From assembly GCA_904501715.1 (NCBI GenBank), contig CAJGCD010000011.1:1-32170 (forward strand): a stretch of 32,170 nt of DNA, read 5' to 3'. Positions 31,371 through 32,170 of this stretch are shown here, piece after piece. Below the pieces are notes generated by a model. It was given only the letters and a program-made list of their open reading frames with translations, did no database searches and had not been told where the DNA came from. Both the position numbers and the translations under genes were made by a program. The stretch comes from an uncultured Clostridia bacterium (GTDB taxonomy: Bacteria; Bacillota; Clostridia; Oscillospirales; CAG-272). How positions within the stretch are numbered: position 1 is the first letter of the stretch; each line of letters begins with the position of its first letter.

Positions 31371-32170
31371 TTATTGGTAATCTTCGGTCTTTATTCCAAG
31401 AGAATTTATATCCCGCCAGAAGGAGGGATAGGATTTTGAGGTAGCTTCCGCGCCGTCAATGACTACGGCGTCGGTGCAGACCGATGCCGCCACAGCGGCG
31501 GACATAGCTATCCTATGGTCATTATATGAGCTTACCTTGCCACCCGTGAGGCAGGGCTTACCTTTTATTATCAGCCCGTCCTCGGTATTGCGTATATCCG
31601 CGCCGAGAGCAGAGAGAAGGGCGCAAACGCTTTCAAGCCTGTCACTTTCCTTAAGCCGCAGACGTGCCGCTCCGTATATTCTTGTCTCTCCCTCCGCCAC
31701 AGAGGCGAGAGTAGCAAGGATCGGAACAAGGTCCGGTATCTGCACGGCGTCGATATCGATTCCGTGAAGCCTCGAGCTCTCGGCAAGGTATCCGCCGTCT
31801 ATGGCGGTAAGCTTGCCGCCGAAGCGTTTTATAAGCTCGATTATCCTTGCGTCACCTTGAGAAGAGGCGGTATTCAAGCCCGTAACTTCTACCGAGCCCT
31901 TTCCCATAATTCCAAGGCAGAGTGGGAAGGCGGCGTTTGACCAGTCGCCCTCAACGTCTATGCTTTCGGGAGAGAGCAGGCGGCGCTTTGCGGTTACCTT
32001 GTAGATATTCTTATCCACCTGGGGTCTTACTCCAAACAGCGAAAGCGCGTCGGTGGTGATGTTTATGTAGGGTGCGGATTCTATGCTTCCCGTTACGGTC
32101 AGTGTAACCTCGTGAGGAAGCAGAGAAAGCGCGAAGAGCAGACCGCTTATAAACTGCGAGGAAACGTTTC
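31371..32170 (-). CDS. aroA: 3-phosphoshikimate 1-carboxyvinyltransferase (EPSP synthase), 5' end outside window
   Basis: Joins phosphoenolpyruvate to shikimate 3-phosphate, the step before AroC. The frame is open to the right edge; about 266 C-terminal residues are visible of a usual 430. Visible marks are SSQFISGLLFALSLL near the edge (substrate-binding Ser-Ser-Gln), the EGDWSNAAFPLCLG stretch, RLKESDRLE (PEP-binding Lys/Arg region) and DHRIAMSAAVA. A shorter in-frame ATG at 32018 would cut off the N-terminal domain and is not the true start. Confidence 0.95.
   Translation of the reverse strand, partial: NVSSQFISGLLFALSLLPHEVTLTVTGSIESAPYINITTDALSLFGVRPQVDKNIYKVTAKRRLLSPESIDVEGDWSNAAFPLCLGIMGKGSVEVTGLNTASSQGDARIIELIKRFGGKLTAIDGGYLAESSRLHGIDIDAVQIPDLVPILATLASVAEGETRIYGAARLRLKESDRLESVCALLSALGADIRNTEDGLIIKGKPCLTGGKVSSYNDHRIAMSAAVAASVCTDAVVIDGAEATSKSYPSFWRDINSLGIKTEDYQ

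Overview
The window is a gene-dense piece of a Bacillota (Clostridia) chromosome of moderate G+C content. It looks like an endospore former. The evidence is a clear SpoIIR, a small SpoIVFB-like M50 protease, consensus sigma-A promoters (TTGACA-N17-TATAAT type), AGGAGG-type ribosome binding sites, U-tailed hairpin terminators, and several families typical of Clostridia (DUF1836, a GldG-type fused ABC permease, QueH, a stand-alone MetH activation protein). An uncultured Oscillospirales-like lineage is my guess, but the sequence does not fix the taxon. Nearly all of the window is core metabolism. I see no CRISPR array, phage, insertion sequence or toxin system.

Layout from left to right. (1) 1-2655, minus: a polyamine ABC importer operon potA-potB-potC, running off the left edge, with its own promoter and an 18-bp palindrome just after the predicted transcription start. 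(2) 2784-4033, minus: a DUF6106-like membrane protein followed by a SpoIVFB-like site-2 protease; divergent to it is a DUF1836 helix-turn-helix protein (4129-4824, plus). (3) 4845-9030, minus: one apparent transcription unit hisS - DJ-1 family gene - 5-formyl-THF cyclo-ligase - CPBP protease - spoIIR. The spoIIR ribosome binding site is buried in a long perfect hairpin. (4) 9092-13685, plus: a MATE exporter, then a two-gene GldA/GldG-type ABC exporter. (5) 13703-19907, plus: an HD-domain protein, a nucleoside salvage set (deoD, deoB, cdd), an unknown membrane protein and a PcrA/UvrD helicase. (6) 20041-20222, minus: tRNA-Leu(GAG) with its own promoter and terminator. (7) 20295-25161, plus: a broken EamA transporter, then the folate/B12 methionine branch metF - activation protein - metH. 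(8) 25146-32170, minus: an aromatic amino acid operon aroA(partial) - aroC - MFS transporter - pheA - aroE/aroK fusion - aroQ - small winged-helix protein - queH.

How the genes fit together. The aromatic cluster covers shikimate-pathway steps 3 to 7 and continues to prephenate dehydratase; DAHP synthase and dehydroquinate synthase are not in view. The methionine cluster makes methyl-THF, transfers the methyl group to homocysteine through cobalamin, and carries the reactivation module as a separate protein. DeoD, DeoB and Cdd salvage nucleosides into bases and pentose phosphates.

There is no obvious new defence or mobile system here. The items most worth a second look are regulatory or single-residue oddities: the hairpin masking the spoIIR ribosome binding site, the palindromes on the potA, hisS and DUF1836 promoters, the Asp-to-Asn change at a presumed catalytic position of DeoD, the degenerate ABC ATPase, a tRNA-3'-end-like relic, a decaying transporter at the head of the methionine operon, and an orphan winged-helix protein inside the aromatic operon.
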